A stretch of 64,000 nucleotides of DNA. Source: Bradyrhizobium sp. MOS002 (GTDB lineage: Bacteria; Pseudomonadota; Alphaproteobacteria; Rhizobiales; Xanthobacteraceae). The DNA is taken from NCBI RefSeq assembly GCF_003020115.1, contig NZ_PYFX01000002.1, positions 620,001 through 684,000 of the forward strand, read 5' to 3'. The position numbers were made by a program, and so were the translations under genes. Positions 63,439 to 64,000 of this stretch are shown here, in pieces. Every line of letters starts with the position of its first letter. Position 1 is the first letter of the stretch. The notes beneath the pieces are model-generated. The model did no database searches, was not told the origin of the DNA, and worked only from the letters and a program-made list of their open reading frames with translations.

Positions 63439-64000
63439 ATGGCGGATTACGACCTTGCGATCATCGGCGGCGGCCTGAACGGTGTCAGCCTCGCGCGCGA
63501 TGCGGCCGGCCGCGGCCTGCGGGTCATCCTGTTGGAGCAGGGCGATCTGGGCGGAGCGGCGTCCTCGGCAACACCGCGGCTGATCCACGGCGATCTCGCG
63601 GTGCTGGAACGGCGCGGCTTCCGGCGGGTGCGCCGGGCGCTCGCCGAGCGCCGGACCTGGCTCCGGATCGCGCCGCATCTGGTTCGGCCGATGCGCTTCG
63701 TGATCCCGGCGCATTCCGACGAGCGGCCACCATGGCTGCTGCGCCTCGGCCTGCTCCTCTACGACAGCCTCACCAGCCGGAGCGGCCTGCCTGCAACGGC
63801 GACCCTCGACATCACGCATCATCCGGTCGGCAACGCGCTGAAACGGCCATTCGGCACGGCCTTCGAATACTCTGACTGCGTCGTCGACGATTCCCGACTG
63901 GTCGTGCTCACGGCACTGGATGCGGCCGAGCGCGGCGCCGCGATTCGGACCGGAGCGCGCTGTGTGCGCGCCGATCGAACCGACACATGGCGGCTTGCGG
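63439..64000 (+). CDS. glpD: Glycerol-3-phosphate dehydrogenase-like FAD protein (5' part)
   Basis: The first 187 codons of a gene cut off by the window end. The sequence MADYDLAIIGGGLNGVSLAR shows the FAD Rossmann motif. It then has SSATPRLIHGDLAVLERRGF and RTWLRIAPHLVRPMRFVIPAH, which correspond to GlpD's SRSTKLIHGGLRYLE and APHL-PLRFV-P regions. GlpD oxidises glycerol-3-phosphate to dihydroxyacetone phosphate at the inner membrane. ATG 63439 is chosen as the domain edge; ATGs at 63394 and 63406 lie in or at the edge of a repeat. Substitutions such as SSATPR instead of SRSTK suggest a divergent paralogue. Confidence 0.75.
   Translation, partial: MADYDLAIIGGGLNGVSLARDAAGRGLRVILLEQGDLGGAASSATPRLIHGDLAVLERRGFRRVRRALAERRTWLRIAPHLVRPMRFVIPAHSDERPPWLLRLGLLLYDSLTSRSGLPATATLDITHHPVGNALKRPFGTAFEYSDCVVDDSRLVVLTALDAAERGAAIRTGARCVRADRTDTWRLA

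Overview
The window is a high-GC chromosomal segment from an alphaproteobacterium of the Bradyrhizobium type. This rests on family content: tolQRAB-pal-cpoB-tilS-ftsH, three-part transhydrogenase pntAA/pntAB/pntB with an aa3-type CoxIV peptide upstream, a GapR-like DUF2312 protein, the small families DUF1244, DUF465, DUF3052 and DUF2852, an Flp pilin, and TTAA-N7-TTAA boxes of the CtrA type. A dispersed intergenic repeat near the right end also looks familiar from Bradyrhizobium. I see no rRNA, tRNA, CRISPR array, transposase, integrase or phage gene. It reads as core chromosome with a few accessory insertions.

Layout. 1-10 kb: small accessory genes (periplasmic ClpP-like protein, SDR oxidoreductase, M6 metalloprotease with a lysine-rich tail, soluble three-PAS chemoreceptor, SnoaL-like and YCII proteins, TetR regulator, DUF2852 membrane protein, fatty-acid desaturase). 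10-24 kb: a CysE-like acetyltransferase lacking one expected active-site histidine, then the Tol-Pal locus, with a GGDEF/EAL protein and a FeeM-like N-acyl amino acid synthase between tolB and pal, followed by tilS, ftsH and DUF3052. 24-30 kb: ABC solute-binding protein, orphan membrane proteins, a solitary Flp pilin, PAP2 phosphatase and a TetR regulator. 30-41 kb: pyruvate kinase with a secreted DUF1036 partner, GapR, two peptidoglycan-active secreted proteins (DUF882/M15 and a YcbB-type L,D-transpeptidase), a sigma-54 response regulator and PepF. 42-54 kb: a large membrane patatin, transhydrogenase operon, hydrolase, two cation/proton antiporters, cupin and TPR lipoprotein. 54-64 kb: bS21, aquaporin, purEK, a diguanylate cyclase, a nest of small helical proteins, an FAD oxidoreductase, a large PAS-GGDEF-EAL protein and the 5' part of a GlpD-like gene.

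How the genes fit together. Envelope and division functions dominate: Tol-Pal, FtsH, L,D-transpeptidase, DUF882 peptidase and PAP2. Three c-di-GMP proteins are present, one inside the tol-pal locus. Two perfect TTAA-N7-TTAA boxes lie before the FeeM-like gene and between the sigma-54 regulator and pepF. TTAACCAT half-sites lie before tolQ, before pal and upstream of the DUF882 gene. This suggests, as inference, a CtrA-linked envelope regulon. Another cross-window pattern is the recurrence of short in-frame tandem repeats or lysine-rich tails on unrelated proteins (M6 protease, PepF, a diguanylate cyclase and an anchored Ala/Pro/Lys-rich protein).
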